From Hemerocallis citrina (taxonomy: Eukaryota; Streptophyta; Magnoliopsida; Asparagales; Asphodelaceae): a stretch of DNA of 64,000 nucleotides. The stretch covers positions 48,729,712 to 48,793,711 of the forward strand of contig CM030365.1 of NCBI GenBank assembly GCA_017893485.1, given 5' to 3'. The translations under genes and the position numbers were made by a program. Below the pieces are notes generated by a model. That model had not been told where the DNA came from and did no database searches. It worked only from the letters and a program-made list of their open reading frames with translations. Each line of letters starts with the position of its first letter. The first letter of the stretch is position 1. Below, piece after piece: positions 1 to 11,671 of the stretch.

Positions 1-430
1 TTTTTCTTTTCCCTCTCTTCTATTGGACTCTCAAATTGAAACCCTAGGAATCGATGAAGTCGGACGCGAATTTTGAGGCGCCGACGCCAGCGGTGGAGGT
101 GGCTGGGGAGGAGGAGAGGCCGGCGGCGGCGTAGGCGAGTAAAATGAAGACGAGGAGGAGGGCTACGCGTTGGTGACGTGGGCGCAGTATCTGATCTCGA
201 AGGTTCGCGCTCTAATTCCCAAATAATCCCGCTCGATCGCCGCTCTACTTCCCCTCAGCGCTCTCTCCCCTCACCACTGACGACCAACCACGACTGTCTC
301 TCCCCTCACCACTCACCGCCTCAACTTCCTTGCCCCGCTCTTCCTTTGACCTTATCGATCACCGCCGCCCTTGCCGTTGCAAGTGCTCTTCAACTATTGT
401 TGAGTGGTTTATGGTATGAATTCTTCTAGA
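1..430 (+). other. CT-rich leader with a 26-codon reading frame, possible stray gene 5' end
   Basis: A pyrimidine-rich leader with an 'accctag' motif precedes an ATG at 54. The frame is GC-rich and Ala/Glu-rich and stops at 132-134. GC content falls sharply after about 420. This resembles the 5'UTR and first codons of a plant gene that does not continue downstream. I do not recognise the peptide, and the CT/GC composition may be the only reason it looks gene-like. Confidence 0.2.
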
Positions 431-2288
431 TGTCCTTAGTTTCATTATTGTTCATGATTTGAACATGGATTGCACTATACATGTTTTTCCTCCTCTCGGC
501 CAAATGAAGTTTTGTGAATTTTGTGATTATTTTCAATTGGGTTTGATGAATACATAAACTAAGATGATAAAATAACATCTTCATGATGGATTGCACTATG
601 CATGTTTGAATTTAACAATCATACATAATGAAAGTTGAGAGGAAAATCAGGTTCGAAGAAGAATTCTTCATTATTTTCATGCGCAGCTTGAGTTTTTTCA
701 AAATTTATACTTGAGTAAAAATTCTTATAAGATTGATTTTTTGGTCGAGGCTTGAACTAGCAAAAACTTTTTAGTGAAGTATCCATATGTGTATCTATCT
801 GTTACACATGTGTATCTATCTGATATGAAATACCCATATGTGTATCTATCTGATATAGATAAACCTTTTTAGTGAAGTACATAGATGTATATATATATGA
901 TAGACATATAGAAATCCCTTTATTGATGTGAAGTGAAACATAAGCATATTATAAAGAAGATGCCCTTTGTTGAAAATTAAGCATTATGCAAGTTATATAA
1001 AAGATGATCTATATGCAGGTTATAGGAGTTGAAATATATGCAGTTATGGGAAAATACTTTTTGTTGAAGTAAATGCAGGTTGTAAAAAAAATGAACCACA
1101 TGCAGATATATATAGAAAATGAATATATGCAGAAATATATAGAAAATGAACATATGCAGTTATATATATAAGTTATATATATAAGGTAGACCTGATTACA
1201 GTCATAAAGAGAAATGCAAAAAGCTTAACAGACATTGGCTTCTCCTCTTCAAATATTTAACAGAAAGAGATAGTATACCCTAAGGAAGATGTCCTTTGCC
1301 TCTTATTTATAACCTTTAGAGATTAAATATCGAAATTTAAGTATAATTTATTAATTATGATTTAATTATTTAACTTACTAGATTGCCCCACATATAAAAT
1401 GTACATGCCCATACTATTTTTCATTCCTCATTTTTTCTCTCCTATCGTCGATATATATTTCTTCGCTTTTAATTCTAATTAGATAAGATTTTACTTTTGA
1501 AACTTAGGTATGGATGAGGTACAAGAATTGGAATGGCTTTAAGCCCAGAAGATTGGGATTGGAAAAGACTTGGTCGCGGACGCAAAGTAACAGTTGGAGT
1601 TGGAGTTTCTTGCTGCAGTGGATCGACGGCGAGTTTAATATGAAGAAGGGCTTGTTCTAGAAAGAGCAATTTACAGGTATAAATACTTACTTATATTTGG
1701 TAGAGTTTTGGTTGGGTGTTTAGATTTTTATAGGTAATTTGGGAAGAGATTAGGGATGGGAATTGGGGATGAGATCATGATATTTGATGGACAGAGATAG
1801 TTTTGGCTTTCCTGTTTTATTATAAAAATATCATATTTGAACTCAGTTTTATACTAATACTCAAGGGTAAATTATTGACAATTACCATGACTTTTTTAAA
1901 ATAAATTACATCTTGAGGTGCTCCAGAAGATCGACATCAGAATCATCAAGTGGCACCCAGTTGAAGTTCTGAAGCAACTGAGCCAACTAGAGGTGAACTG
2001 TAGCCAAGAAGAATATAAGGATTGGTTTACTACCACCCAAACACAAGAATATAAGGATTGGTTTTAATCTTAGAGTACTTGATACCAAACAAAAAATTTG
2101 CATATGTAGGTGAGGCAAGAAAAGTTGATTACTTTATGAGATTTTTGGTTACTTGTAACCAAACGAGCACTATAATTATAAAAAAGAAAAAGCCTGATCT
2201 CGTAGTAGTAATTTTAGATAGTTAATTAGTCTTAAAACACAATATTCACATAACAAGTGCTTAAAATCCATGCTCTCAATTCAATTAC
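431..2288. other. AT-rich intergenic DNA, no gene seen
   Basis: I see no supported coding exon here. The stretch holds low-order repeats: GTGTATCTATCTG at 789, 810 and 840; a degenerate series built on 'ATGCAG + TATATAG' at about 1010-1165; and a direct repeat of 'gaatataaggattggttt' at about 2010 and 2047. These look like decayed simple repeats. Confidence 0.6.
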
Positions 2289-2291
2289 TAA

Positions 2292-3150
2292 GAGCAACTC
2301 CCACCGGGCTCTATCTCCATCTCCATCTCCAAATATGGAGATGGTTTCCACTCCAACCGGGCTCTATCTCCATCTCCAAATATGGAGATGGGTGAAAAAG
2401 GTCTCCAAATTTGGAGACCTTTCATCCCATCTCCAAATTACTATTCCCTTTTTTTAATTCCCATTTTACCCTTTATTACTTTAATATCTTTCTAAAAATT
2501 CCTTCCATATCCTTTAATTAAAATGTGTATTGTATATTTAGTGAATGTATCTTATAAAATATTAAACAAAATTTTATTATTTTGGTACAGTTGGAAATGT
2601 CTCGACGATAGCTTTAAAATGATACCAATTTTGAATATTTTTTTATTGTTTGAAAAAAATAATTGATACAATATTTATAGATAAGATTATTTAGTTATTT
2701 TGTGTTAGCTTAACATATTATAATCTGAAATTTTCTATTTCTGTCAAAATTTAATATTAAAATATACTAAATTAGAAAATTTATTTGATTAATGTTATAT
2801 ATGATATTATTAAATTAATTCCAAAGTAATTTTACACTTGATTATTTTACATTGTTAATACAAGTAAAAATTTCATAATTTAAAATTAGTTCCAAAAAGT
2901 ACTAATATTAGGCTCGTTTTAAAGCATTCGGCGAGATATTTCCAACAGCATAATTTTTATTTTCCCAAATAGATTATTAATATAAGCAATTTAATGTAAA
3001 ATTATTTATAACAAAACTAATTACAAATTCCTAAAAATTATAGAGATGTCCCATTGGAGTGGGTCTCTATTTCTTCATCACTATAATGGAATATTCCCAA
3101 GAATATTCCATTATAGAGATGAGAAATAGAGACTCCCATTGGAGTTGCTC
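2292..3150. mobile_element. PIF/Harbinger-like MITE with TAA target duplication
   Basis: The 859-bp element starts GAGCAACTCCCACCGGG and ends CCCATTGGAGTTGCTC, an imperfect terminal inverted repeat. It is flanked by TAA on both sides (2289-2291 and 3151-3153). A 3-bp TAA/TTA duplication with a GAGCA-type terminus fits Tourist/Harbinger-type MITEs. The left terminus is partly duplicated in tandem (the 'ccgggctctatctccatctcc' segment occurs at about 2305 and 2360), and 'ggagatgg/ccatctcc' dyads recur. There is no transposase, so it is non-autonomous. Confidence 0.75.
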
Positions 3151-3214
3151 TAAGCAACTTCCCTATCAGAACCTAATTTTGAGCTATTGGTAATGGTGCT
3201 TTTGGCTCTCTCAG

Positions 3215-4259
3215 GTTCTTCTTTTACGGTGATACCAACTGCCAGAAAAACACCAGAGTGTGTCTGAAAAATATCCTCAGCCTGTTTGACTACTTCCACA
3301 AAGAGCATTACAAACCTAGTAAGTCTGGGAAACTTGAGGAAAGCATGGTGCCTCTTGTAGTTAATACATCTGGATGGGTGAAAGGTATGCTTTATGTTTC
3401 AATGTTTTTTAGATTTTAAAAAAGACTATCGTTTCACCGGATTTTTTTTTCCTTTGGGGTTGTAGGTACTGGTTATGATATTATGGTGAAAATGATAAGG
3501 CACATTTCTCCTACTCATGTAGTTCAGATTCGCATCTATCCTGACAGTAAAAACCTTCCTAAAGGGAAATTCTGGATGGATGAGAACGAGGAGGGGTCAG
3601 CAAATATGATCGAAATCAATGTAGCGCAAAGAGTCTTATAGTCAACAGTAAGTAATTTGAAATATATTTTCTTCATATGAATATTAAAATTCGTTAGGTT
3701 TTCTTTTTTTTTTATATATAATTTTAAATTAGATGAATAGGATTTGGGAGTAACTGATGGTTTTAGATAAGAAGAACGAATGCTTCATATTTGTTCTCTA
3801 GAGTTGACACAATTTGCCTTATTTTGAATAGTTTTCATTATAATTTTTCTGTTTTCTTTTTTAACTTTGAGTTGATGGATAGACTTGGAAGTTATTGATA
3901 TTTGATGGGGCTTGTGAACAGGGTTGAGTCCCAATTCTACAAATCTAAAAAGAATTATGCACCCAGTTTGAGCTATTCACTATTAAACAATATGAATTTG
4001 ATGGTAGTAATATTTTTTATATGTTAATATATTTTTATGAAAGAAACTTGACTGTCTGCTGATCCTTGTTCTTTATAGGTTAACGGCACGAAAGGATGCA
4101 CGTGCATCACGTGACCTTCGTATGATCACATACTTCAGGCAGTGCCTCCCAAGAGAGTTGGAATTCTCATCTTACATGCATCTTGCTCAGAACTTGGCTT
4201 CCATCCCTCCTCATCATTTATCTCTTTCAAGCATCAAATTTATCCGACTCTGTAATCAG
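3215..4259 (+). pseudogene. NOL9/GRC3-like polynucleotide 5'-hydroxyl-kinase gene fragment
   Basis: Three exon-like blocks with GT-AG borders can be read: 3215-3384, 3466-3647 and 4079-4259. The first reads FFYGDTNCQKNTRVCLKNIL, then PLVVNTSGWVKG across the first splice junction and HVVQIRIYPDSKNLP. The third reads DARASRDLRMITYFRQCLP followed by LASIPPHHLSLSSIKFI. This order and wording match the middle part of plant NOL9/GRC3-type kinases, which act on RNA 5' hydroxyls in pre-rRNA ITS2 processing. The N-terminal P-loop region and the C-terminus are absent, and an in-frame TAG lies at 3639-3641. It sits between a MITE and CACTA transposase exons, so it may be a captured fragment or a host relic. 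Family call fairly sure; a working gene is unlikely. Confidence 0.7.
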
Positions 4260-4317
4260 GTAAGCTGCGTAGTAATATTTTAATCAGGTAAGCTGCATAG
4301 GTGAGGTAAGCTACGTA

Positions 4318-6805
4318 GGTGTGACACCACAAGATTGGCAATTTCTTGTCAATTTCTGGAGAAGTGAAACGGAAAAGGTATACACTAACGCAATTTCCGT
4401 CCTTTTGTATTTTATTGATGATATATTTTCATTGATGTTGCAAATTATAATCATTAACAGAGAAATGCTGACATCGACATAAAAAGTCGAAAGATGTTGA
4501 AACTGAAGCACACTATTGGGAGTGCCAGTTTTGCGTAGTTCGAGATGAGCTGGTAAACTACGTTTCAATTTTTTTTTTGAAGTCTTTTTATTATAGTTAT
4601 ATACAAGTCATGAAAATAAAAGCAAGTATTGTTTAGTTATATACAAGTTATATCCAAGTCTTTTTATTTAGTAATTGAAAATATCAATTTGTTTACAAAA
4701 GCGAGTATTGTTAACAAAAGGGTGGCTCAATTTGCTGTATAGTTATAAATACTGAACTTAGTTGTATATAGGAAGCATCAAATGAGAGAGAGAAGATCGG
4801 CGATGTAGATTTTTTTGAAACTACCCACACGGGTAAGGATGGAAAATTTAGGGATGACGTGGCAGCCGATATTGTGGTAAATAAAAAGCTTTCAAATTAA
4901 TTTCAATTTGGTATTTAATCTTTTCAATAAAATAATTTTGAAAATAAAATTTGTTTTTGTTATCTTTTGTAGAAAGATGCCAGAAATAAGATTGAGGAAA
5001 TGTCATCTTCTTCCGCCGATCCATTGACGCTACTAGTGTCAGGTTCTCTCCGAATTGAGGGGACGCAAGCATTCCGATCGTGTGCGTGAGATGGGGCTAG
5101 GACCAACACCCACTAGCATCTTCAGTTCTCGTACATGTTCTTACACTGGGGCCGGGCCCACACAGAAAGATGTTGATCAGATAAAGGCACCAGTGGAACG
5201 TCTAGAGACAGCAATGGTTCAAATGGTGACGTTAGTTCGGCAACAGTCACAAGGAATTCCAACTCAAGCACCGGTTAGTATTCTACAACTATATACCCAC
5301 TTTTAACTAATTTAAATTAAATAAGAGTCAACGTTAGTATTGAAGAAAATCCCACTTTCTATATTTAAATTATATAGAAACAGAACATAATAACATTTAC
5401 ACTCGTATGTCTTCGTGCAAGCTTAACTTCTTCCATGACGACTCTGAAGCCTATACATCATACACTAATATTTGATATCATCAGACACTAATATTTATAT
5501 CAATTTAACAGAAAATTGTCTTTGGAGTTAGTTTCTAGGAAATATATAGCTATCAAGAGAAACCAAAGAAAAGAAAACATCTATCTACATGTTGCACTTC
5601 TAACATGATATTTTAATTCTTCATCTTATCGTTAGTTACTCATAAAACCAAAATTTATAAAACCCCCAAATTAAAAAATAAAATAAAAAATCAACCAAAC
5701 AGATCTATTCATTAACCAAATCAACATGAACAAATTGGATATGTGAATGAATGGCAATTGAAATTGAACTGCTAAGTCACCTTTTTCAATAGAAATTGAA
5801 CCTTCTACGGTTTGTAATTTCTATTCTCACTGAAGATTCAAAGTCATGTAGCCATATAATTTCTATTAGGGTTTCAAGTGTACTTCACTGGATGTTGCCG
5901 CTCATATCCAGAACATACACATCAAAGAGATGCATACACATATCCAGAAAATATTTCATACATATCCAGAAAATACTTTACTGAAATACTTTACAAAAAA
6001 ACATAAATATTTACTTTACTCTGTTTATGTGTATATATATATATATATAGATAGATTAAAGCCTGAGATTGAGAGGTCCGAGGGTTTTAATCAGTAATTT
6101 TTGTGAATGCATATGCCTGATCAAGTGGCAAGACAACCAAGGACCTTCAACGTTATATCTAGTTGAAGTAATAGAGATGCAATTGAGTCCTCATAGTCAA
6201 GGATTTTTCTTCATCTTAAAGTTTCTCCTAAACTGAGGCTAGAAGCTTCACTTTCTCCCTCATTACACTTACCACCTTCAATTCCATGGATCTTAGTAAA
6301 GCATAGGCCACTTGTGAATTGTTGCATGATAGCTCTGGGTGAGGTGCAGTAGGAATGAACTAGTTTTTATTCACAACAGCTCATTTGTTGCAGTTTTGTC
6401 CACTCTTAGTAAAAGATGTAATCATAAAACACTTGTGTCCATGTTTCTGCCCTTGCATAAATTTTCTTATGCATTTTGGTAAAGATGTAATTATGACAAT
6501 GGATACAAATTATCAGCTCTTTATACATTTCCTATTTGTAGTTTGGCAATGGACAATAGTTATATGTTATATGGACACAAATACACAGTATGTGTTGTCT
6601 GAATATTTCAGTAAAGTATTCAGTAAATTTCACCTGAAGTATTCCTGTGTATGTGTTGCCTTTCATTTACTTTACTGAAATATTTATGTTTTTTCTACAG
6701 GGCCAGCATATTCCATCGGTTTCCAGTCACGCGCATACACTAGGGCAAAATAACGATGGAATTGGAAGCAACAGCGGGCCACATGAGGAAACTCCCCTGC
6801 TGTAG
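4318..6805 (+). pseudogene. CACTA Ptta/En-Spm-type transposase, decayed
   Basis: Exon-like blocks are 4318-4374 (VTPQDWQFLVNFWRSE), 4461-4552, 4772-4876 (FFETTHTGKDGKFRDD), 4973-5273 and 6701-6805, most with GT...AG edges. The fourth contains HSDRVREMGLGPTPTSIF, a hallmark of the plant Ptta/En/Spm transposase family (TNPA-like DNA-binding component), then a probable coiled coil to 5273. The last block ends at the stop 6803-6805. Breaks: one base is missing near 4535 (before VVRDEL), and there is a frameshift near 5057. The 1.4-kb last intron carries its own short repeats. No TNPD/TNP2 catalytic partner is present, so the element could not move itself. Confidence 0.72.
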
Positions 6806-7117
6806 TTTGTTGAATTTGCACTTTTTTTAAAATGTTTTGTAGGAATTATATATATGTTTTGTAATCACTAAGTGTTGTACAACATATACATTTGATACTT
6901 GTTGTATGGCAATTTATGTGTTACATATTTTGTTTTCTATTGAGTTGTTTTTGTGATGTGTGACTTTTGGTTCTTGATTTATGATATTATTGATTTACCT
7001 GATTTGCATTTAAATTTAATATGATTAAATGTATTTGTAATATGCGATTAATTACTGGATTTTTCAATTAAAAATTTTATAATAAAATGTCAAAAAAATT
7101 TATAAAAAGAATTGAGT

Positions 7118-7506
7118 ATCTATCGCGGCGTTTACCACGAAACGCCGCAATAGGTACTGCAGCTTCTGAGTCCCTTCTATCGCGGCGCTGGGCCAGCGCC
7201 GCAGCAAGGTACCAACGCTAGTCTTCTAATCATGGAGCTATAGCGGCGCTTAAGAAAAGCGCCGTTATAGAAATTTTTAAAAAACAAACCGCACCTATAA
7301 CGGCGGTTTGGCAATGCCGTTATAGGTGGACACCCTATAGCGGCGGCATCCGAACACGCCGCGATAGCCTATATGGCTATAACGACGCACGTTCTAACGG
7401 CACTTTTAGCGGCGATTTCAAAAGCGTCGTTATGAGCTATAACGGCGTCAAAAAATGCCGCTATATACTTGTAAAAGCGCCGCTATAGCCTGTGCGGTTT
7501 GTAGTG
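7118..7506. repeat. CACTA subterminal repeat array (TAGCGGCG-type hairpins)
   Basis: About nine copies of TATMRCGGCG or its complement occur, mostly as facing pairs, for example 'tatagcggcgcttaagaaaa' followed by 'gcgccgttatag'. Each pair can fold into a short hairpin. In En/Spm elements such subterminal arrays are the transposase-binding sites. The motif differs from that of the CACTA element at 40,144. Confidence 0.7.
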
Positions 7507-8050
7507 AAATGACTTATTTGATTCAGACAATCGGTGAGTGGACACATAATGACTCATGGGATACTTGACTTTACTAGTGGGATTAGGCTCGTAAGTGGGT
7601 TTTCGACGACGGTATCTGACGGGATCGGAGTCGAGGATCGGTGACGGGATCAACAACGGGATCAGATCAAGATGGAGGTGATCAGCCTCTTCTTCTTCTT
7701 CACTTGGCCTAGATCTGATTAGGCTCTGATACCATGAAGAAAATAATTTTGGGAAAAATAATTCTTATTCTTCTTGTTGTTTATTTCTTTACTGTATACA
7801 TCTATATATATGAATTATATTTTTGGAGAAGAAGAAAAGAGATTAAGAGAAGATTGGGGAGATGAGAGATTTGGAGAATCTGTTTCCTATATAATAGGAA
7901 ACAGAATATGCAATTACTATATTTCAACACTGCATACTTGTCATGAACCAAGTACATACCAGTCTTCGGTGCTTCAGTTAGCTTGTGCTTAATTTTGTGG
8001 TTTCTAAGGATGTTTTAAGATTATTCCTTTATTTAGTTAAAATCATTACA
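7507..8050. other. No gene seen
   Basis: AT-rich DNA with a short GC-richer patch at 7600-7720 made of 'gacgggatc' variants. No convincing exon or RNA gene. Confidence 0.55.
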
Positions 8051-8053
8051 TTA

Positions 8054-8473
8054 GAGCATCCACAGTGGTGTTTCTCATTTTGCCAAAAATGGCTGCAACA
8101 GTAATAGCAAATAGGATCGATCGCTGCAGTGGTTGTTTGCTATATTGTTCGCATTTTGCCAAAAATTGAGTGGGACAGTATATGATATACCGTCTCACAA
8201 AAAAGAAAACCTCTCAGACAAGAGATCATCTCTTGTCTAAGGAGTTTTTTAAAATAAAAAAAAACCTCTCAGACGGGATATGATCTCTTGTCTGATCTCA
8301 GACGGGATATGATATCCCGTCCTTTATAATTTGAGAATGGGTATTCTGTTTCTCATATATGAGAAACGAATATAGCACATTTGCTAAAAATTGGCAAAAT
8401 GAGAAACCATTGCAGACGATCGTTTCTTATAAAATGGCAATTTGCCAATTATAAGAAACCACTGTGGATGCTC
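8054..8473. mobile_element. Harbinger/Tourist-like MITE with TTA target duplication
   Basis: The 420-bp element has terminal inverted repeats GAGCATCCACAGTGGTGTTT and their near-perfect complement ending CCACTGTGGATGCTC. It is flanked by TTA at 8051-8053 and 8474-8476. It is non-coding. Its middle holds several short palindromes, for example 8216-8238 and 8301-8321, each with perfect 10-11 bp arms around one base. Confidence 0.85.
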
Positions 8474-8476
8474 TTA

Positions 8477-9322
8477 ACAGCTATAGGTTATTCAATTTCT
8501 CCATGGATCACGCATACAATATGGTAGTGCTTTCTTATGGTGGATTCTCTGTTCTTCCTCTTGATTAGGGCTGAGAGCTGTAAAACTTGTCCATATAATT
8601 ATAGTACATTTCTGTTACTCATTTTTCATGACTGAATTGCTTTCACCAGTACTTCCTCTAAAACTTGTGCTTATGAGAGCTTGCCTGATATCTATAGCCT
8701 ATATGGCGCCGACTCATTGGTCTTTTGAACGTCTTTCTGTCACTATTAACTACTAGATGATGGTCATTAAGTCATATTTATTCTTTCAGTAGGCGCCACA
8801 TAAACACGTAGCCTATATGGCACCTACGTGCTTATGTGGCCACCAATTGCATTTGTAGAAAAGAGTAGATGATTAGCTCATGTATAGCACATATTTTTGG
8901 GAGGTGGTCTATGTCAAGGAAAAAAGTAGTCATCGGGAACGAGCCACTGTCTTTTGGTAAGATACAAAGTTGAATTTGGGGAGAACTTGGGAAGATCCCT
9001 AATATGAAAAAATGAACCAACAATTATTTGACAGGCTCATTTAAATGAATGAATTTTTCTCATTTAGAATTTTAAATGGATGGTTGTAGTATATGAATAT
9101 ATGATAGGAGTTTTAAATATGTTTCAGATTTTATAGTCCACAATCCACAGAGTTGCACAACCCCAACTCTTTAATAGCATTTAGTGTTAATACGGCATTT
9201 TCTTTGATCATGATCCAGATAAAATTACTTATATCTTTGATAACTAGCTGACTACATTCACTGTGCAATTTCTTCATAGAACTTTCCTTTATGGTCTCTC
9301 CCTTTTCTGGTAATGTTTCCAG
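8477..9322. other. No gene seen; possible intron or flank of the OAT fragment
   Basis: AT-rich with no exon I can support. It contains 'agcctatatggcgcc' and 'agcctatatggcacc' repeats near 8696 and 8810 and the hairpin listed separately. Confidence 0.5.
8795..8840. repeat. Short hairpin (17-bp stem)
   Basis: GCCACATAAACACGTAG is followed after a 12-base loop by CTACGTGCTTATGTGGC; 16 of 17 positions pair. No gene context explains it. Confidence 0.6.
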
Positions 9323-9885
9323 GTTGTAATACCACCTGATGGTTATTTGAAAGCAGTTAGGGACCTCTGTTCGAAACATAACATTCTAATGATTACTGAT
9401 GAAATTCAAACTGCCATAGCGCGCACTGGAAAAATGTTTGCTCGTGACTGGGAAAACATCAGGCCTGATGTTGTCGTAAGTATTTGAACTTTGACAACTT
9501 AGGTTTTAAGTGTTCAAGCTCGAATTGTTCCACCTTCTAATGTCAATTAACGTTATTATAATTGTCACTAGATACTGGGAAAAGCATTAGGTGCTGCAGT
9601 CATACCTGTTAGTACCGTGCTCGCTGATATGGATATCATGATATGTATTGGGCCAGGAGAACATGGAAGGTACGTCCTTGCTTCTCTACTTGCATTGTTG
9701 AACCTGTGACATTAGTGTTCAAAATGCATGCTAACAAGAATTTATGATCATTGAATATTAATGATATTGACTTATTGTTCTTATATTTTACTTAGTGACA
9801 GTACATTTGGTGGAAATCCTTTGTCAAGTGCAGTTGCGCTTGCTCCTCTGATTGTAATCAAAGATGAAGGGACTCATTGAGAGGT
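9323..9885 (+). pseudogene. Ornithine delta-aminotransferase fragment
   Basis: Three exons with consensus borders are visible: 9323-9475 (VVIPPDGYLKAVRDLCSKHN, then MITDEIQTAIARTGKMFA), 9572-9669 (ILGKALGAAVIPVSTVLADM, then GPGEHG) and about 9802-9885 (TFGGNPLSSAVAL, then VIKDEG). This is the PLP-binding core of ornithine aminotransferase, a mitochondrial enzyme of proline/arginine metabolism. DEIQ holds the PLP-contacting Asp, and the Lys of LGKALG is the Schiff-base lysine. Upstream exons and the C-terminal domain are missing. An extra A near 9873 breaks the DEGLIER-type continuation and gives a stop. A 56-bp tandem duplication and a TA run follow, then retroelement A1. It is a broken fragment; the family call is firm. 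Confidence 0.82.
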
Positions 9886-9985
9886 ACATAAGCCCTTTTA
9901 TTTCCACAATGAAAACATTTTTGTTTTCTTCATTGAGAGGTACATAAGCCCTTTTATTTCCACAATGAAAACATTTTTGTTTTCT
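9874..9985. repeat. 56-bp tandem duplication at the OAT exon edge
   Basis: The segment starting 'tcattgagaggtacataagc' occurs twice head to tail (9874-9929 and 9930-9985), duplicating the presumed 5' splice site after the last OAT exon. Confidence 0.85.
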
Positions 9986-9991
9986 ATATCA

Positions 9992-9992
<1 letters not shown>

Positions 9993-10052
<60 letters not shown>
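9993..10052. repeat. (TA)n microsatellite
   Basis: About 29 uninterrupted TA units. Confidence 0.9.
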
Positions 10053-10054
<2 letters not shown>

Positions 10055-10113
10055 TCATCGTCAACTTTCTTATCTCTGTATTAGCCATCTTAAAGTTTTT
10101 GAAACAAGCACAG

Positions 10114-11328
10114 TGATGAGGACATCAAATCTGTTTAATTTTGTTTTGGCAATTATAGCCATATGTAGTAGTTTTACGATTTGTAATCTTTCTTTTATGC
10201 AGTAGAATATTTCTGAGATTTTAGAATATTTTGAGATTTGTATCAAGATTTGTTTGGAGCCTATATATAGGCTTGAGATTAATGAGAAGTTAATGCTATT
10301 CTTGATTAAAATAAATTATTGTGTTGAGTTTTGCTCTTCATCCCTCTTTTGTGTGATACAATTGAGATCCAAATATTAGGATTTGTGATAAATCCTAATA
10401 AAACTATTAAGGTTTGTGATAAATCCTAATAAACTTTTAGGGTTTGTGATAAACTCTAAAACTACCCCCCAAATCCCTAAATTAAAATTTCAAACCCTAA
10501 TCCCCAACCTTCTCTCTTATTCATCTTCCCTCTCTCTCTCCCGACTGCTGACTACCAACCCCGACCAGACACTGTCGTTGCAGTACCTCCCCGTGCCACT
10601 CACATCCCGTTGACCCCCTTCTGTCGTTCTCCTTCCCCGGTCGCCGCCACCACCTCGCCCCCAACTCCTCGACCCTACCTTCCATCCCTGACCACATCTC
10701 CATCCCTCCTGCTCCTCATCACCATCACTCCCCAACCGTGACCTCCATACTCTCGGCTCCACTCGGGTCTGCGTCTTCCATCGCCGCCCGCATCTCGTCA
10801 CCCCCACCATCTGTGCCCTCCGAGCCCTTCAGGCGGCCCCGGCGCCATTGCCGTCCCCTTCTTCCTCCTTCTCGCTGCATCCTGTATCCCTCCTCCATCA
10901 TTGCAGCTACTATTGCTTCAGATCTGATCCAGTTCCTTGGTTTGGTTTGCTGGGGATCTGTTTCGCAGGAATTTCTTAGAATTTGGTAAACTCTTTCCAC
11001 TTCTCAAATATCGGTGTTACTGATTTATCATCTCTATTATATTATTTGATTTATCTGTCGTCTACAAAGATTGAGAGTGAGCTTTTCTACTTGCTAATTA
11101 GAGTACAAATCAATATTGCATCTTTTACTTACTAAGAACGCTTAGGGATATAATTATTGATTATTAGAACTGAATTGTTAATTGGACATGTTAAACATAA
11201 TTCAATTCTTGAAAATCCATCGAATTGATTAACTGTTTTAAATTCTAACTTGATCCGCATTACATGTTGGTAAAATTAATCCTTTAAAATTCTTGGAAAT
11301 TCTCTATTTAGGATTACGTTTTACATCA
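10114..11328 (+). repeat. 5' LTR of element A1
   Basis: Starts TGATGAGGACATCAAATC, ends GTTTTACATCA, and is followed by a primer-binding site. It is colinear with 13,502-14,726. A GC/CT-rich block near 10,500-10,870 gives long spurious reading frames on both strands. Confidence 0.85.
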
Positions 11329-11331
11329 TTT

Positions 11332-11343
11332 TGGTATCTGAGT
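11332..11343 (+). promoter_or_regulatory. Primer-binding site of A1 (initiator Met tRNA type)
   Basis: TGGTATCTGAGT lies 3 bases after the LTR. It matches the usual TGGTATCAGAG-type site with one change. Confidence 0.7.
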
Positions 11344-11671
11344 GAAGGTTCTTAAAATCTTAGTTCTTGCATCATTTTGGCCTCATTTTTGCATTCATTT
11401 AGAATAATTTAGAGTCTTTTTATTTTGTTTTCTTTTTCTGTCGTTCTTTTAGATCACTTCGGATTAAAAAAACAAAAAAACAAAGAAAAACAAAGAAAAA
11501 CAAAAAAACTTAGGAGCATTTAGGACACGTTTTCCCAAACTTCAGCCAACACACGACCCCTAGTTTTCCACCGTTGGTGAATGCGTCTTCGCAGCACCAT
11601 CACAGATCCTAAAGAGCCTTTCTTGTTCCTTTCAAACCACCAAATTAGGAACTCTAGACCTCCTCGAACTG

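Larger units (their letters stand above)
4318..7506 (+). mobile_element. CACTA (En/Spm) element, 3' half
   Basis: The right terminus is GCCTGTGCGGTTTGTAGTG, ending at 7506; its reverse complement begins CACTACAAACC, the CACTA signature. The transposase exons above lead into it in the expected orientation. I found no matching CACTACAA 5' terminus in 1-4318. The element is therefore 5'-truncated or its left end is scrambled, and the start given is only the first recognised exon. Confidence 0.7.

Noticed and set aside
5796..6678. Reading frames of 62-97 codons between the last two CACTA exons
   Set aside because: AT-rich intron sequence; no similarity to any family I know, and short repeats explain the open frames.
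10416..11000. Pro/Ser- or Arg/Gly-rich reading frames on both strands in the A1 LTR (also 13,921-14,421, 39,413-40,041 and 55,120-55,667)
   Set aside because: They arise from the CT/GC-rich LTR block, are not conserved in frame between the LTR copies, and have no family.
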